A stretch of DNA of 64,000 bases from Methanosphaerula subterraneus (GCF_052055875.1 NZ_CP170508.1:124001-188000); one strand, 5' to 3'; counted from the stretch's first letter, positions 1 to 9,813 are shown. Program-made: numbers and translations. The notes: generated by a model from the sequence alone, not told the origin.

Positions 1-54
1 TAAAGGATGATTATCGGATCCCGGGGTCTGGATGAGAAAAGGGGTGGGGGAGGG

Positions 55-1713
55 TCAGAGGGTCCTGACCAGCTGTCCTATGTGGGGAAGGAAGTCCTTC
101 TTACGCGACATCACGTTCTCGAGCAGTTTTGGTTGCGGACAGAGTTCCAGCTTCTGAAGGGCCAGTTCGTCGCCGGCGGCAAAGACCTCGCTGGCATTCT
201 CAAAGACACTGGTGAAGAGGGTGATCGCAAAGTCGACCTTGTGGGCTCTCCGCTGGGCTGCCAGTTCTGCATGGATCTCGTCGGCATGCTGGCTGGTGAA
301 TGCAAACGAGGGGACCATCACCTGCCCGATCAAGAGCGTCTTCCCGAAGAGGTCGTAGTGCTTGGTATCCCTGGAGAGCAGTTCGGCGATCGGCAGACCT
401 TCGAGCGCCATCCCCTTCTCGATCAGGCGGGTGCCGAGATCCTGGGGATCGATGTCGAGCAGGCCCGAGAGGTAGGTGACCGCCTTCCGGTCTTCATCGG
501 TGGTCGTCGACATCCTGAGGACCAGGGTGTCCGAGAGGATCCCGCAGAGGAGGAGCCCGGCCGTCGACCGGGACGGTGTGCGTCCCCGGGCGACGAACAT
601 GGTCGTGATGATGGTGGAGGTGGAACCGACCGGCTCGTTGATGAACCTGATCGGCCGGAGGGTCGAGATCACCCCGAGCCGGTGATGGTCGATGATCTCG
701 ACGATATCGGCATTCTCGATCCCGTCGACGGCCTGGGCGGCCTCGTTGTGATCGAGCAGGACGACCGACTTCTGGATCTCCTGCATCAGGGTCGTCCGTG
801 AGAGCATCCCGAGGAAGGTTCCCCCTTCTGCGGTCACGCAGGCGGTCCGGAACTTCGAGGTCGAGATCTGGGTCTTGGCGTACTCGAGCGAGTCCTCCCT
901 GCTGACGATGGGAATATCGGTCTCCATCACCATGCTGGCCGGCAGGGAGAGGTGGATCATCTTCCCGACCCCGAACGCATCGAGTGCGGTGGCCAGCACC
1001 GAAACCCCCTGGGCCCGGGCTGCCTTGATCACCCGGTCGCCGACCGGGGCGCCGTCGGCGATGATCAGGGCTGCGACTCCCGCCGAGATCAGGGCGAGCT
1101 GGGTCGGTTCGTTGTCCCCGACGATCGCGACATCGTTCGCAGTCAGCCGGGAGAGGGTGACATGGAGGGCATCGATCGCGGTGTAGACCTTTCCTTCGAG
1201 CTGCTCGTCAGCAGCCACCACGACCTGTGCGCTCAGGATCTGCTCGAGGACGTCCAGCCGGATCGGCCCGATGGAGAGCTGCTCCATCCTCTGCCTGGTC
1301 ACGTAGGCCCTCGCGAGCCCGTACTCGCTGACCAGGCCGAGCAGTACGCCCTGGTCGTCGGTGATCGGCATGTTCCGCATATCGTACTGGTCCATCATCG
1401 CGGCCACGTCGACGGTCGGGAGATCCTTCTGGGCGCACCGGGTGTCGATGAACGGGATATCGGCCACATTGGGTTCCACGCTCTCGATATACACCGGCGC
1501 CTCGACCGTGAAGGTCTCCAGGGCAAAGGCGGTCTCTGGGTTCACCTCGCCGCACCTGGCAGGGATATAGGTCCTGGCGCCCTTGTTTGCGTCCTCACTG
1601 TTCTGAAGTTCCGCATAGCCGATGACACTGCAGATACTGTCAGTATCCGGTTGTTTATGTCCGATCACATAGATACTATTGATATGAATCCCCCCATCCA
1701 GATGAGTCTCCAT
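55..1713 (-). CDS. Putative manganese-dependent inorganic pyrophosphatase with CBS/DRTGG regulatory insert
   Basis: DHH-superfamily family II pyrophosphatase (552 aa), expected to hydrolyse cytoplasmic pyrophosphate to phosphate with Mn2+. The N-terminus has the DHH motif I (GHKQPDTDS, about residues 17-25). Later come VLLDHNE and EIIDHHRLG, the motif II/III metal ligands, and GILSDTLVLRMSTTT, motif IV. Between motif I and the DHN/DHH motifs lies an insert of about 240 residues with two CBS-like segments flanking a DRTGG-like region, as in nucleotide-regulated pyrophosphatases; adenine nucleotide control is a family expectation. Family members usually start just before the IYVIGHK strand, so the 12 extra N-terminal residues may mean the true start is slightly downstream. 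The gene is divergent from uvrA and shares a short promoter region with it. Confidence 0.9.
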   Translation of the reverse strand: METHLDGGIHINSIYVIGHKQPDTDSICSVIGYAELQNSEDANKGARTYIPARCGEVNPETAFALETFTVEAPVYIESVEPNVADIPFIDTRCAQKDLPTVDVAAMMDQYDMRNMPITDDQGVLLGLVSEYGLARAYVTRQRMEQLSIGPIRLDVLEQILSAQVVVAADEQLEGKVYTAIDALHVTLSRLTANDVAIVGDNEPTQLALISAGVAALIIADGAPVGDRVIKAARAQGVSVLATALDAFGVGKMIHLSLPASMVMETDIPIVSREDSLEYAKTQISTSKFRTACVTAEGGTFLGMLSRTTLMQEIQKSVVLLDHNEAAQAVDGIENADIVEIIDHHRLGVISTLRPIRFINEPVGSTSTIITTMFVARGRTPSRSTAGLLLCGILSDTLVLRMSTTTDEDRKAVTYLSGLLDIDPQDLGTRLIEKGMALEGLPIAELLSRDTKHYDLFGKTLLIGQVMVPSFAFTSQHADEIHAELAAQRRAHKVDFAITLFTSVFENASEVFAAGDELALQKLELCPQPKLLENVMSRKKDFLPHIGQLVRTL

Positions 1714-1816
1714 CTATTGGGTCTCTGTGCTGATATGTATAATCGTGCGGTCCGGGCACCTGGGTGCCGGAAGAAGTCTCTTTATGGGAGAGAACCCTCT
1801 AACTTCTGACGATACC
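1714..1816. promoter_or_regulatory. Divergent promoter region, pyrophosphatase / uvrA
   Basis: A 103-bp spacer between two divergently transcribed genes. It contains a TATA-like stretch (GATATGTATAATC, about 1731-1743) that can serve as a BRE/TATA element. No clear Shine-Dalgarno sequence precedes the chosen uvrA ATG, so a short-leader or leaderless transcript is possible. The assignment is from sequence pattern only. Confidence 0.4.
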
Positions 1817-4615
1817 ATGAGGGAGATCATCATCAAGGGGGCGAGGGAGCATAACCTCAAGAATATCAGCGTGGCGCTCCCCCGTGACAAACTGATCGTC
1901 TTCACCGGCCTCTCAGGCTCCGGGAAATCGACGCTTGCGTTCGACACGCTCTATGCCGAAGGGCAGCGGCGGTATGTAGAATCCCTCTCCACCTATGCCC
2001 GGCAGTTCCTCGGGGTGATGCACAAGCCAGATGTGGATTCTATCGAAGGGCTCTCTCCTGCGATCTCGATCGAGCAGAAGACCACCTCCAAGAATCCGCG
2101 CTCCACGGTCGGGACGATCACTGAGATCTACGACTATCTCAGGCTTCTGTATGCCAGGATCGGTACGCCGTACTGCCCGGTGCACAACATCAGGATCGAG
2201 TCGCAGACCCCGGAGCGGATCGCCGATACGATCACCGCGGAGAAGGCCGGGCTGATCACGATCCTCGCCCCCATCATCAGGCAGAAGAAGGGGACCTACC
2301 AGCAGCTGCTCAAGGACCTGAACCGGGAGGGCTTCGCCAGGGTCAGGGTGAACGGGACGATCGTCCGAACCGACGAGGAGATCTCCCTGGACCGGTACAA
2401 GAAGCACAACATTGATATCGTGCTCGACCGGTTCGATACGATCGACCGGACCCGCCTCGTCGAGAGCATCGAGATCGGGCTGAAGCGGGCCGAGGGGCTG
2501 ATCATCGTCGTGGACGAGGAGGGGCACGAGACGACCTACTCGTCGCTGATGGCCTGCCCGGTCTGCGGGATCTCATTCGAAGAGCTCCAGCCGCGGATGT
2601 TCTCGTTCAACAGTCCGTTCGGGGCCTGCGAGGAGTGCAACGGTCTCGGCTTCCGGATGGTCTTCGATCCTGAGCTGATCATCCCTGACAAGAGCCTCTG
2701 TATCGTGGACGGGGCGATCGCCCTGTACCGGAATGTCCTGGAGGGTTACCGGGGTCAGCAGCTCGATACCATCGCAAAGAGTTTCGGTTTCGACCTCTTC
2801 ACGCCCGTCCAGGATCTGACCGAGGAGCAGTACAACGGGCTGATGTTCGGCTCTGACAAGAAGATCGACTTCTCGGTCACGATGAAGCAGGGGGATGTGC
2901 ACTGGTCCCACCGGGGTACCTGGGAGGGGCTCCTCCCGCAGGCCGAACGGCTGTATCATCAGACGCAGTCCGAATACCGGAAGAAAGAACTTGAGAAGTT
3001 CATGCGGATCTACGAGTGCCCCACCTGCAAGGGGGCCCGGCTGAAGGAGAAGATCCGGGCGGTCCGGATCAATGATCGGTCCATCGTCGATGTGACCCGT
3101 CTCTCGGTCACAGCATGCCGGGATTTCTTCGCAAACCTGGATCTGACCCCCAAACAGGCGGAGATCGCCACGCTGGTGGTCAAGGAGATCACCGACCGGC
3201 TGAACTTCCTCGAGCGGGTCGGGCTCGGGTACCTGAACCTCTCGCGGTCAGCAGGGACGCTCTCTGGTGGAGAAGCACAGCGGATCCGGCTTGCAACCCA
3301 GATCGGGGCGAACCTGATGGGTGTGCTGTACGTGCTGGACGAGCCTTCTATCGGCCTCCATCAGAAGGACAACCAGCGGCTGATCGATTCACTCTGCACG
3401 CTCCGCGATCTGGGCAACACGCTGATCGTGGTCGAGCATGACGAGGAGACGATCCGTCATGCCGATTACGTGGTCGACATCGGCCCCGGGGCCGGGGTGC
3501 ATGGCGGCCAGGTGGTGGCCAAGGGGACCCCTCTTCAGATCGAGCGCTCGATCAACTCGTTGACCGGCCTGTACCTCGCCGGCTCGCTCAAGGTCGATAC
3601 CCCGAAATGGCGGCGGTCCAGCGACCACTTCATCAGGATCACGGGGGCCTCCGAGAACAATCTCAAAGGGATCGATGTCCAGTTCCCGATCGGGGTGCTG
3701 ACCGTGGTGACCGGGGTCTCCGGCTCGGGGAAATCGACGCTGGTCTATGATATCCTGTACAAGGCCCTGCAGAAGAAATTGAACCGGAGCAGCGAGCAGG
3801 CCGGAAAGCACGAGTCGCTGACGCTCGATACCGAGATCGACAAGGTGATCGTGATCGATCAGAGTCCGATCGGTCGGACCCCGCGGTCCAACCCTGCCAC
3901 GTATACCAAGATCTTCGATGAGATCAGGTCGGTCTTTGCCGGGGTGCCGGAGGCGAAGGTGCGGGGGTACCAGCCGGGCAGGTTCTCGTTCAATGTCAAG
4001 GGCGGACGGTGCGAGGCCTGCCAGGGTGACGGGCTGATCAAGATCGAGATGAACTTTCTGCCCGAGGTCTATGTTGAGTGCGAGGAGTGCAAGGGCAAGC
4101 GGTACAACCGCGAGACCCTCGAGGTGAAGTACAAGGGGCATTCCATCGCCGATGTACTGGATATGTCGGTCGACGAGGCGCTCCACCTCTTCGAATCGCT
4201 CCCTGCGATCAGAACCAAACTCGAGACCCTCTCCAGGGTCGGCCTCGACTATATCAAGCTCGGGCAGTCGTCGACGACCCTCTCGGGCGGTGAGGCGCAG
4301 CGGATCAAGCTGACCCGGGAACTGGCCAAGCGGGCGACCGGCAAGACGCTGTACCTGCTCGACGAGCCGACCACCGGCCTCCACTTCCATGATGTGAAGA
4401 AACTGATCCAGGTGCTGGACGACCTGGTCAAGAAAGGGAACACGGTGCTGGTGATCGAGCACAATCTGGACGTCATCAAGTCTGCCGACCATGTGATCGA
4501 CCTGGGGCCGGACGGGGGTGACGGGGGCGGAGAGGTGATCGCGACCGGAACACCGGAGGAGATCGCGGCGAATCCAGGGAGTTATACCGGGGAGTATCTG
4601 AAGAAGGTGTTATGA
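1817..4615 (+). CDS. uvrA: UvrABC excinuclease subunit A
   Basis: Damage-recognition ATPase of bacterial-type nucleotide excision repair (932 aa from this start). The frame is open further upstream, but homologous sequence begins at MREIIIKGAREHNL, so ATG 1817 was chosen. Visible features are Walker A TGLSGSGKST near the N-terminus, the UvrB-interaction region (GQRRYVESLSTYARQFLG), a zinc-finger pair (CPVCG...CEECNG), signature LSGGEAQRIRLA, then the second ATPase half with Walker A TGVSGSGKST, zinc finger CEACQGDG...CEECKGK, and LSGGEAQRIKLTRELAKR. The stop overlaps the uvrC start by 4 nt (ATGA), indicating translational coupling. UvrABC is known in mesophilic methanogens and is generally attributed to transfer from bacteria. 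Confidence 0.97.
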   Translation: MREIIIKGAREHNLKNISVALPRDKLIVFTGLSGSGKSTLAFDTLYAEGQRRYVESLSTYARQFLGVMHKPDVDSIEGLSPAISIEQKTTSKNPRSTVGTITEIYDYLRLLYARIGTPYCPVHNIRIESQTPERIADTITAEKAGLITILAPIIRQKKGTYQQLLKDLNREGFARVRVNGTIVRTDEEISLDRYKKHNIDIVLDRFDTIDRTRLVESIEIGLKRAEGLIIVVDEEGHETTYSSLMACPVCGISFEELQPRMFSFNSPFGACEECNGLGFRMVFDPELIIPDKSLCIVDGAIALYRNVLEGYRGQQLDTIAKSFGFDLFTPVQDLTEEQYNGLMFGSDKKIDFSVTMKQGDVHWSHRGTWEGLLPQAERLYHQTQSEYRKKELEKFMRIYECPTCKGARLKEKIRAVRINDRSIVDVTRLSVTACRDFFANLDLTPKQAEIATLVVKEITDRLNFLERVGLGYLNLSRSAGTLSGGEAQRIRLATQIGANLMGVLYVLDEPSIGLHQKDNQRLIDSLCTLRDLGNTLIVVEHDEETIRHADYVVDIGPGAGVHGGQVVAKGTPLQIERSINSLTGLYLAGSLKVDTPKWRRSSDHFIRITGASENNLKGIDVQFPIGVLTVVTGVSGSGKSTLVYDILYKALQKKLNRSSEQAGKHESLTLDTEIDKVIVIDQSPIGRTPRSNPATYTKIFDEIRSVFAGVPEAKVRGYQPGRFSFNVKGGRCEACQGDGLIKIEMNFLPEVYVECEECKGKRYNRETLEVKYKGHSIADVLDMSVDEALHLFESLPAIRTKLETLSRVGLDYIKLGQSSTTLSGGEAQRIKLTRELAKRATGKTLYLLDEPTTGLHFHDVKKLIQVLDDLVKKGNTVLVIEHNLDVIKSADHVIDLGPDGGDGGGEVIATGTPEEIAANPGSYTGEYLKKVL

Positions 4616-6177
4616 CCGTCGAGCCGCCCCTCGATCTGAACACGCTTCCGACTGCGCCGGGCTGCTATCTGTACCATGATAAGGATGGGACGGTGATCTA
4701 TGTCGGCAAGGCCAAGAACCTGAAGCGGCGGGTGTCCAGTTACTTTCAGCGGCACGACCTCGATCCCAAGACCGAGGCCCTCGTCTCCCACATCGCCTCG
4801 ATCCAGTTCATCGTCACCAACAACGAGGTCGAGGCGCTGATCCTCGAGAATAACCTGATCAAGCGGCACTGGCCGAAGTACAACATCAGCCTGAAGGATT
4901 CGAAGACTTACGCCTATATCCTCCGGACAGAGGAGGAGTTCCCCTGTTTCGTGGTGGCACGGGACCGGGACCAGCCCGGGACGTACTTCGGGCCGTTCAC
5001 CTCGGCCCTCGAGCGCGACTACCTGCTCCGTGCCCTCAAACATGCGTTTCTGATCCGCTCGTGCCGGCGGCCGCAGAAGCGGGGGTGCCTCCGGTACCAT
5101 ATGCAGTCCTGCATGGGCCCCTGTGTCGGAGCGGTCAGCAGGGAGGAGTACGCCGAACAGGTCGGCCGGGCCGAGGCCGTGCTGAAGGGGAAGGGGAACG
5201 ACCTGCTCGATGCCCTGAAGAGTGAGATGGCCGTCCGCTCCGAGGCACAGGAGTTCGAAAAGGCCCTCGTCATCAGGGACCAGATCCAGGCGATCGAACG
5301 GCTGCAGGAGCACCAGCGGGTGCAGCGGCAGAAGAGCTACGACGAGGACGTCATCAACTATCTGGTCGTCGACGGGACGGTCTACCTCGCCCTCTTCAAC
5401 ATCTACCGCGGGACGCTCGGTCAGAAGGAGGAGTACGTCTTTCCCTTCCACCAGGAGTTTCTGAACGAGTTTCTCGTCCAGTATTATGCCGACCACCCGG
5501 TTCCCAAGGAGGTGCTCGTTCCCCACGAGGTGGACGGATCGATCGAGGCGTTCCTCGGGGAGAAGAAGGGGCAGAAGGTCGGGGTCACGGTCCCGCAGCG
5601 GGGGGACCTGAAGAACCTGCTCGACCTGGTCAAAACCAACATCGAGACCCAGTTCTTTGGCGACCGGATCAAGGTGGAGGAGCTCCGGAAGGCGCTCCAT
5701 CTTCCCTGTTCGCCCGGGGTGATCGAGTGTTTCGACATCTCCCACCTGAGCGGGACGGCGATGGTCGGGGTGATGGTCCAGTTCCGTGACGGCCGGCCCG
5801 ACCGGAAGAACTACCGGAAGTACCGGATCAGGACCGTCGAGGGGATCGACGACTTCCGGGCCATCGCCGAGGTGGTCAGGCGGCGGTACAGCCGGCTCAG
5901 GGACGAGCAGAAGCGGATGCCGGACCTGATCGTCGTCGACGGCGGCAAAGGGCAGCTCCATGCGGCGGTCGACGAGCTGGCCGCTCTCGGTCTGAAGATC
6001 CCGTTGATCGCCCTCGCAAAACGGGAGGAGGAGGTCTATATGCCGGGTCTCTCCCTTCCGATCCCGCTCGATCGGCGCTCGAAGGCCTCGCTCTTTCTGC
6101 AGCAGATCCGGGACGAGACCCATCGGAGCGCGATCACCTACAACAGAACCCTCCGGAGAAAGAAGGTGGTACCATGA
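4612..6177 (+). CDS. uvrC: UvrABC excinuclease subunit C, lacking the C-terminal HhH domain
   Basis: Dual-incision nuclease of nucleotide excision repair, 521 aa against about 600 for typical UvrC. Domains in order: GIY-YIG nuclease (GCYLYHDKDGTVIYVGKAKNLKRR, about residues 18-41), Cys-containing region (SCRRPQKRGCLRYHMQSCMGPC), UVR motif (EFEKALVIRDQIQAIERL), and the RNase H-like 3'... 5' incision domain (ECFDISHLSGTAMVG; DLIVVDGGKGQL; IRDETHRSAITYNR). The protein stops right after the RNase H-like domain at RRKKVVP, where most UvrC proteins continue into a tandem helix-hairpin-helix domain. Start and stop overlap uvrA and uvrB by 4 nt each. The product is clear; the missing domain is the oddity. 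Confidence 0.96.
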   Translation: MTVEPPLDLNTLPTAPGCYLYHDKDGTVIYVGKAKNLKRRVSSYFQRHDLDPKTEALVSHIASIQFIVTNNEVEALILENNLIKRHWPKYNISLKDSKTYAYILRTEEEFPCFVVARDRDQPGTYFGPFTSALERDYLLRALKHAFLIRSCRRPQKRGCLRYHMQSCMGPCVGAVSREEYAEQVGRAEAVLKGKGNDLLDALKSEMAVRSEAQEFEKALVIRDQIQAIERLQEHQRVQRQKSYDEDVINYLVVDGTVYLALFNIYRGTLGQKEEYVFPFHQEFLNEFLVQYYADHPVPKEVLVPHEVDGSIEAFLGEKKGQKVGVTVPQRGDLKNLLDLVKTNIETQFFGDRIKVEELRKALHLPCSPGVIECFDISHLSGTAMVGVMVQFRDGRPDRKNYRKYRIRTVEGIDDFRAIAEVVRRRYSRLRDEQKRMPDLIVVDGGKGQLHAAVDELAALGLKIPLIALAKREEEVYMPGLSLPIPLDRRSKASLFLQQIRDETHRSAITYNRTLRRKKVVP

Positions 6178-8141
6178 AGAGGACGGAATGTCAGGACGAT
6201 CATCAATTCAAACTAGTTTCACCCTTCGAACCGAAGGGGTCCCAGCCCGAGGCGATAGAGCAGCTGGTGCAGGGTCTTTCGGACGGGCCGGCCCGGCAGA
6301 CGCTGCTCGGCGTCACCGGGTCGGGCAAGACCTTTACGATTGCAAACGTGATCGCGGCCGTGCAGCGGCCGACGCTGGTGATTGCGCACAACAAGACCCT
6401 GGCCGCCCAGCTCTACAACGAGTTCAAGGACTTCTTCCCTGAGAACCGGGTCGAGTACTTCGTCTCGTACTACGACTACTACCGGCCGGAGTCCTATATC
6501 CCGCAGAGGGACCAGTATATCGAAAAGGATTCGGCGATCAACCCGAAGATCGAACAGATGCGGCTTGCGACGACGGCTTCTCTGATGAGCCGGCGCGATG
6601 TGATCGTGGTCGCCTCGGTCTCATGCATCTATGGTCTCGGCAATCCTGAGAACTTCCAGTCCATGGGGTTCGAGCTGAAGGTACATGACCGGGTGCAGCG
6701 TCGGGCGCTCCTGTTGCGCCTGGTCGAGATCCAGTTCGAGCGGAACGATATCGAACTGATGCCGGGAAGGTTCCGGGTCAAGGGGGACACGATCGATATC
6801 ATCCCCGGGTACTTCAACAATATCATTCGGATCGAACTCTTCGGTGACGAGATCGAGCGGATCATGGAGATCGACCGGAACACCGGGGAGAAGCGCGAGA
6901 GCATGGACTACTTCTTCGTCTACCCGGCCCGCCATTTCGTCATCCCCGAGGAGACCCGGAAGCGTGCGATCGCGTCGATCCGGGAGGAGCTCGAGGAACG
7001 GTTGCCCGAACTCGGGCTGATCGAGTCGTACCGGCTCGCCCAGCGGACCCAGTACGATCTCGAGATGATCGAGGAGACCGGGAGCTGCAAGGGGATCGAG
7101 AACTATTCCCGCCATTTCGACTTTCGCAAGGCCGGGGAGAAGCCGTACTGCCTCCTCGACTACTTCCCCGACGACTTCCTGATGGTGATCGACGAGAGCC
7201 ACCAGACGATCCCGCAGGTCCACGGGATGTACAATGGGGACTACTCGCGCAAAAAGTCCCTGATCGACTACGGGTTCCGTCTTCCCAGCGCTTTTGACAA
7301 CCGGCCGCTGAAGTTCTCGGAGTTCGAGCAGTACATGAAGGACGTGATCTTCGTCTCTGCGACCCCGGCACGATACGAACGGGAACTGTCCTCGCAGGTG
7401 GTCGAACAGATCATCCGGCCGACCGGCCTCGTCGACCCGCCGGTAACGATACGGCCGACTCGGGGGCAGACCGCCGATGTGATCAGCGAGGTGAAGAAGG
7501 TGATCGCCCGGGGCGACCGGGCCCTGATCACCACCCTGACCAAACGGCTGTCTGAGGAGTTGACCGAGTACCTTGCTGACCGGGGGGTCCGGACCCGGTA
7601 CCTGCACTCTGAGATCGATACGATCGAACGGACCGAGATCATCCGGCAGCTCAGGCTCGGGGAGTTTGATGTGCTGGTGGGAATCAACCTCCTTCGGGAG
7701 GGTCTCGACATCCCCGAGGTCGGGTTCATCGGGATCCTCGATGCTGACAAGGAAGGGTTCCTGCGGGACGCCCGGTCTCTGATCCAGATCATCGGCCGGG
7801 CTGCCCGGAATATGCATTCGTACGTGGTCCTGTACGCGGACACCATGACCGATTCGATCAAAACCGCACTCGGCGAGACCGAACGGCGGCGTACCTTGCA
7901 GCTCGCCTACAACGAGGAGCACCATATCGTCCCCGAGACGATCAGGAAGCCGATCCGGGAGAAGGAGATCGACCTGAAGGATGTCAAGCATCTGCCGCGA
8001 AGAGAGATCCCGAACCTTCTGATCGCCCTCGATGCCGAGATGAAGCAGGCCGCCGAGGTGCTCGACTTCGAGCGGGCGATCGCGATTCGCGAGCGGATCA
8101 AGCAGCTCAATGCCCGTGCAGCCGAGGATGGAGATACCTGA
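6174..8141 (+). CDS. uvrB: UvrABC excinuclease subunit B
   Basis: Helicase-like damage-verification subunit of the excinuclease (655 aa, near the usual 660-670). Walker A is LLGVTGSGKT. The beta-hairpin that inserts between DNA strands is recognisable from YYDYYRPESYIPQRDQYIEKD. Helicase motifs follow: VIDESHQTIPQVHGM (motif II), FVSATPARYE (III), VGINLLREGLDIPEV (V) and IIGRAARN (VI). The C-terminus carries the UVR motif that contacts UvrC (LDFERAIAIRERIKQL). It is the last gene of the overlapping uvrA-uvrC-uvrB operon (ATGA overlap with uvrC), a tight order that should give balanced expression of the three subunits. Confidence 0.97.
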   Translation: MKRTECQDDHQFKLVSPFEPKGSQPEAIEQLVQGLSDGPARQTLLGVTGSGKTFTIANVIAAVQRPTLVIAHNKTLAAQLYNEFKDFFPENRVEYFVSYYDYYRPESYIPQRDQYIEKDSAINPKIEQMRLATTASLMSRRDVIVVASVSCIYGLGNPENFQSMGFELKVHDRVQRRALLLRLVEIQFERNDIELMPGRFRVKGDTIDIIPGYFNNIIRIELFGDEIERIMEIDRNTGEKRESMDYFFVYPARHFVIPEETRKRAIASIREELEERLPELGLIESYRLAQRTQYDLEMIEETGSCKGIENYSRHFDFRKAGEKPYCLLDYFPDDFLMVIDESHQTIPQVHGMYNGDYSRKKSLIDYGFRLPSAFDNRPLKFSEFEQYMKDVIFVSATPARYERELSSQVVEQIIRPTGLVDPPVTIRPTRGQTADVISEVKKVIARGDRALITTLTKRLSEELTEYLADRGVRTRYLHSEIDTIERTEIIRQLRLGEFDVLVGINLLREGLDIPEVGFIGILDADKEGFLRDARSLIQIIGRAARNMHSYVVLYADTMTDSIKTALGETERRRTLQLAYNEEHHIVPETIRKPIREKEIDLKDVKHLPRREIPNLLIALDAEMKQAAEVLDFERAIAIRERIKQLNARAAEDGDT

Positions 8142-8256
8142 ATCAGAGCCCCACCGCATCAGTGATATGTGCGACCCCTGGTCTGCTCGTCACTGAAGAT
8201 TAATACGTCCCCGGAGGAAAAAGGATACAGATGTCAGTCCCCTGTCAGGAGTCCTG

Positions 8257-9036
8257 GTGAGCGTGGAGCTCCCATCCCGGTCGTCCCTCTCCGCCCGTCT
8301 CTTCCCGAAGAAGCCGGGACGGTACTGGGAGATCGATCTCCTGCGGGGTACCGCAGTGCTGATGATGGTCCTCTACCACCTCCTCTTTGACCTGAACTTC
8401 TACGGGATTATGCCGGTTCAGGTCGATGCCGGCTTCTGGCGGTACTTCGCCCTGACCACCGCCTCGCTCTTCGTGCTGCTCGCCGGGGTCTCGGTGACGA
8501 TCAGTGCGGCCAGGGCGGAAGAGAACTCGGGAGCGGCATGGCCCTACCGCCGGCTGGTCAGACATGGTCTCACCGTCCTTTCCTGCGGGCTGCTGATCAC
8601 GCTGGCCACCTCCCTGTACCTCGGTGACCTCGCGATCCTCTTCGGAATCCTGCACCTGATCGGGGTCTCGATCCTCCTCTCTCCGCTCTTCCTCCGGTTC
8701 AAACACCTGAACCTGCTCTTCGGGCTTCTCTGTATCTGGGCCGGCCAGGTGGTTGCAGGGATCAGCGGTCCGCTCTGGCTGCTCTGGGCCGGCATCCATC
8801 CTGTGGATTTCGGCAGCGTCGACTACACGCCCCTCCTCCCCTGGTTCGGGGTGATCCTGATCGGCCTCTGGTGTGGAAGGGTGCTGTACCCCGGGGGTCG
8901 ACGTGGGTTTCGCCCTCTCCCTGCAGCCCCCCGGCTGGCAGAGCCGGTCCTGCTCGTCGGCAGGCACTCGCTCATCGTATATCTTGTTCACCAGCCGATC
9001 CTGGTGGGAATCCTGATGGTGATCACCTGGTCGTGA
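8257..9036 (+). CDS. DUF1624 / heparan-alpha-glucosaminide N-acetyltransferase-like membrane protein
   Basis: Integral membrane protein of 259 aa starting at GTG with a weak purine-rich stretch upstream. The N-terminal motif RYWEIDLLRGTAVLMMVLYH is the hallmark of DUF1624, related to the transmembrane catalytic domain of HGSNAT-type acetyltransferases; the His in VLYHLLFDL corresponds to the conserved His of that motif. About seven hydrophobic segments follow, with short charged loops, ending in SLIVYLVHQPILVG, typical of the wider acyltransferase-like membrane superfamily. Substrate is unknown; an envelope-glycan acyl transfer is a family-based guess. It lies alone between uvrB and a convergent DUF2703 gene only 3 nt from its stop. 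Confidence 0.75.
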   Translation: MSVELPSRSSLSARLFPKKPGRYWEIDLLRGTAVLMMVLYHLLFDLNFYGIMPVQVDAGFWRYFALTTASLFVLLAGVSVTISAARAEENSGAAWPYRRLVRHGLTVLSCGLLITLATSLYLGDLAILFGILHLIGVSILLSPLFLRFKHLNLLFGLLCIWAGQVVAGISGPLWLLWAGIHPVDFGSVDYTPLLPWFGVILIGLWCGRVLYPGGRRGFRPLPAAPRLAEPVLLVGRHSLIVYLVHQPILVGILMVITWS

Positions 9037-9039
9037 TGC

Positions 9040-9420
9040 CTATTCCTCTTCCAGTGCAAGCAGAATCGTCTTCCTGATCAGAAACTCGGTCATAGCCGAA
9101 GAAGACTGGTCCTCCTCGCCGAGCGGATGGCAGCAGAGTTCTTCTCTCCGCGACCGTGCATGGCAGTAGTCATGTGAGGCCTTCACCCTGCTGTACAACT
9201 CGCGAAAGGGCCGGCCGTTCAGGAGAACCTCATCCACCCCTTCACCACGTTCCCGAGGAACCACCTCCTCGGTGAAGCTGAGGTCGATCCCGGCGTCTGC
9301 CAGCGGCTGCTCGATCTCTTTCAGGATCTCCGGAAGAGTCTTTCCGGTGTCTGCACTCATGACCGTACTCGTGCACCTATCACTGCTGTGCTGCCATCTC
9401 ATCTCCAGTCTCTTCTGCAT
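9040..9420 (-). CDS. DUF2703-like small cytoplasmic protein
   Basis: A 126-aa protein beginning MQKRLEMRWQH, which resembles the start of DUF2703 proteins, followed by the conserved middle element EVLLNGRPFRELYS and a C-terminal Cys pair (REELCCHPL), also characteristic as I recall the family. No signal peptide or membrane segment. The paired cysteines suggest a thiol or metal-related role, but the family has no established function that I know of. It converges on the DUF1624 gene. A TATA-like element (GCATATAAAT on this strand, near 9500) lies about 80 nt upstream. Confidence 0.6.
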   Translation of the reverse strand: MQKRLEMRWQHSSDRCTSTVMSADTGKTLPEILKEIEQPLADAGIDLSFTEEVVPRERGEGVDEVLLNGRPFRELYSRVKASHDYCHARSRREELCCHPLGEEDQSSSAMTEFLIRKTILLALEEE

Positions 9421-9813
9421 CCTCTCTCCTCTGGGTTACACCTTCATCTGAGATCCTGATACCCTGTTCCTCTGATCTGCAGGTGCTGGTCGAATTATTT
9501 ATATGCTATTACTATACATAGGCGACATATCCTATCGTTCCCGAAGGTGATGGTTTGCCGACTGAGGATTCCGGGGTTATGGTGATGGCTCAATATGCTG
9601 CCGACCAGCAACCGGTTCGGTCATCCGCCATACCCGCTGTCGCTCTCCCCAGGTGGGTGCAACCGGATCATCACCGCTCTTCAGATAGTATAACCTTGTA
9701 TAAAACCGTGACTTTTATTATTTTTCCGGGTTCTCTCTCTCCTTCTGGTCTGAAGGACGCCTCGCCTCCTGTTCTGGATGGAGGGGATATCGCCCGGGCA
9801 CCAGGAGGTTTCC
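9421..9813. promoter_or_regulatory. Intergenic region with two putative promoters
   Basis: No convincing gene is seen in this 393-bp AT-richer spacer. On the minus strand a TATA-like box near 9495-9505 could serve the DUF2703 gene. On the plus strand TTGTATAAAA (9696-9705) lies about 110 nt upstream of the histidine kinase start. The kinase start is preceded by a good ribosome binding site (AGGAGG, spacing about 6). Confidence 0.4.

Noticed and set aside
4582..8159. Long minus-strand open frames opposite uvrC and uvrB (513 and 512 codons), also 3389-4492 opposite uvrA
   Set aside because: They are antisense shadows: Asp/Leu/Pro/Arg-rich, low-complexity products typical of GC-rich reverse frames, while the plus-strand genes have full family motifs.
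8169..8390. 73-codon frame overlapping the DUF1624 start
   Set aside because: Overlaps the real gene in another frame and has no family resemblance.
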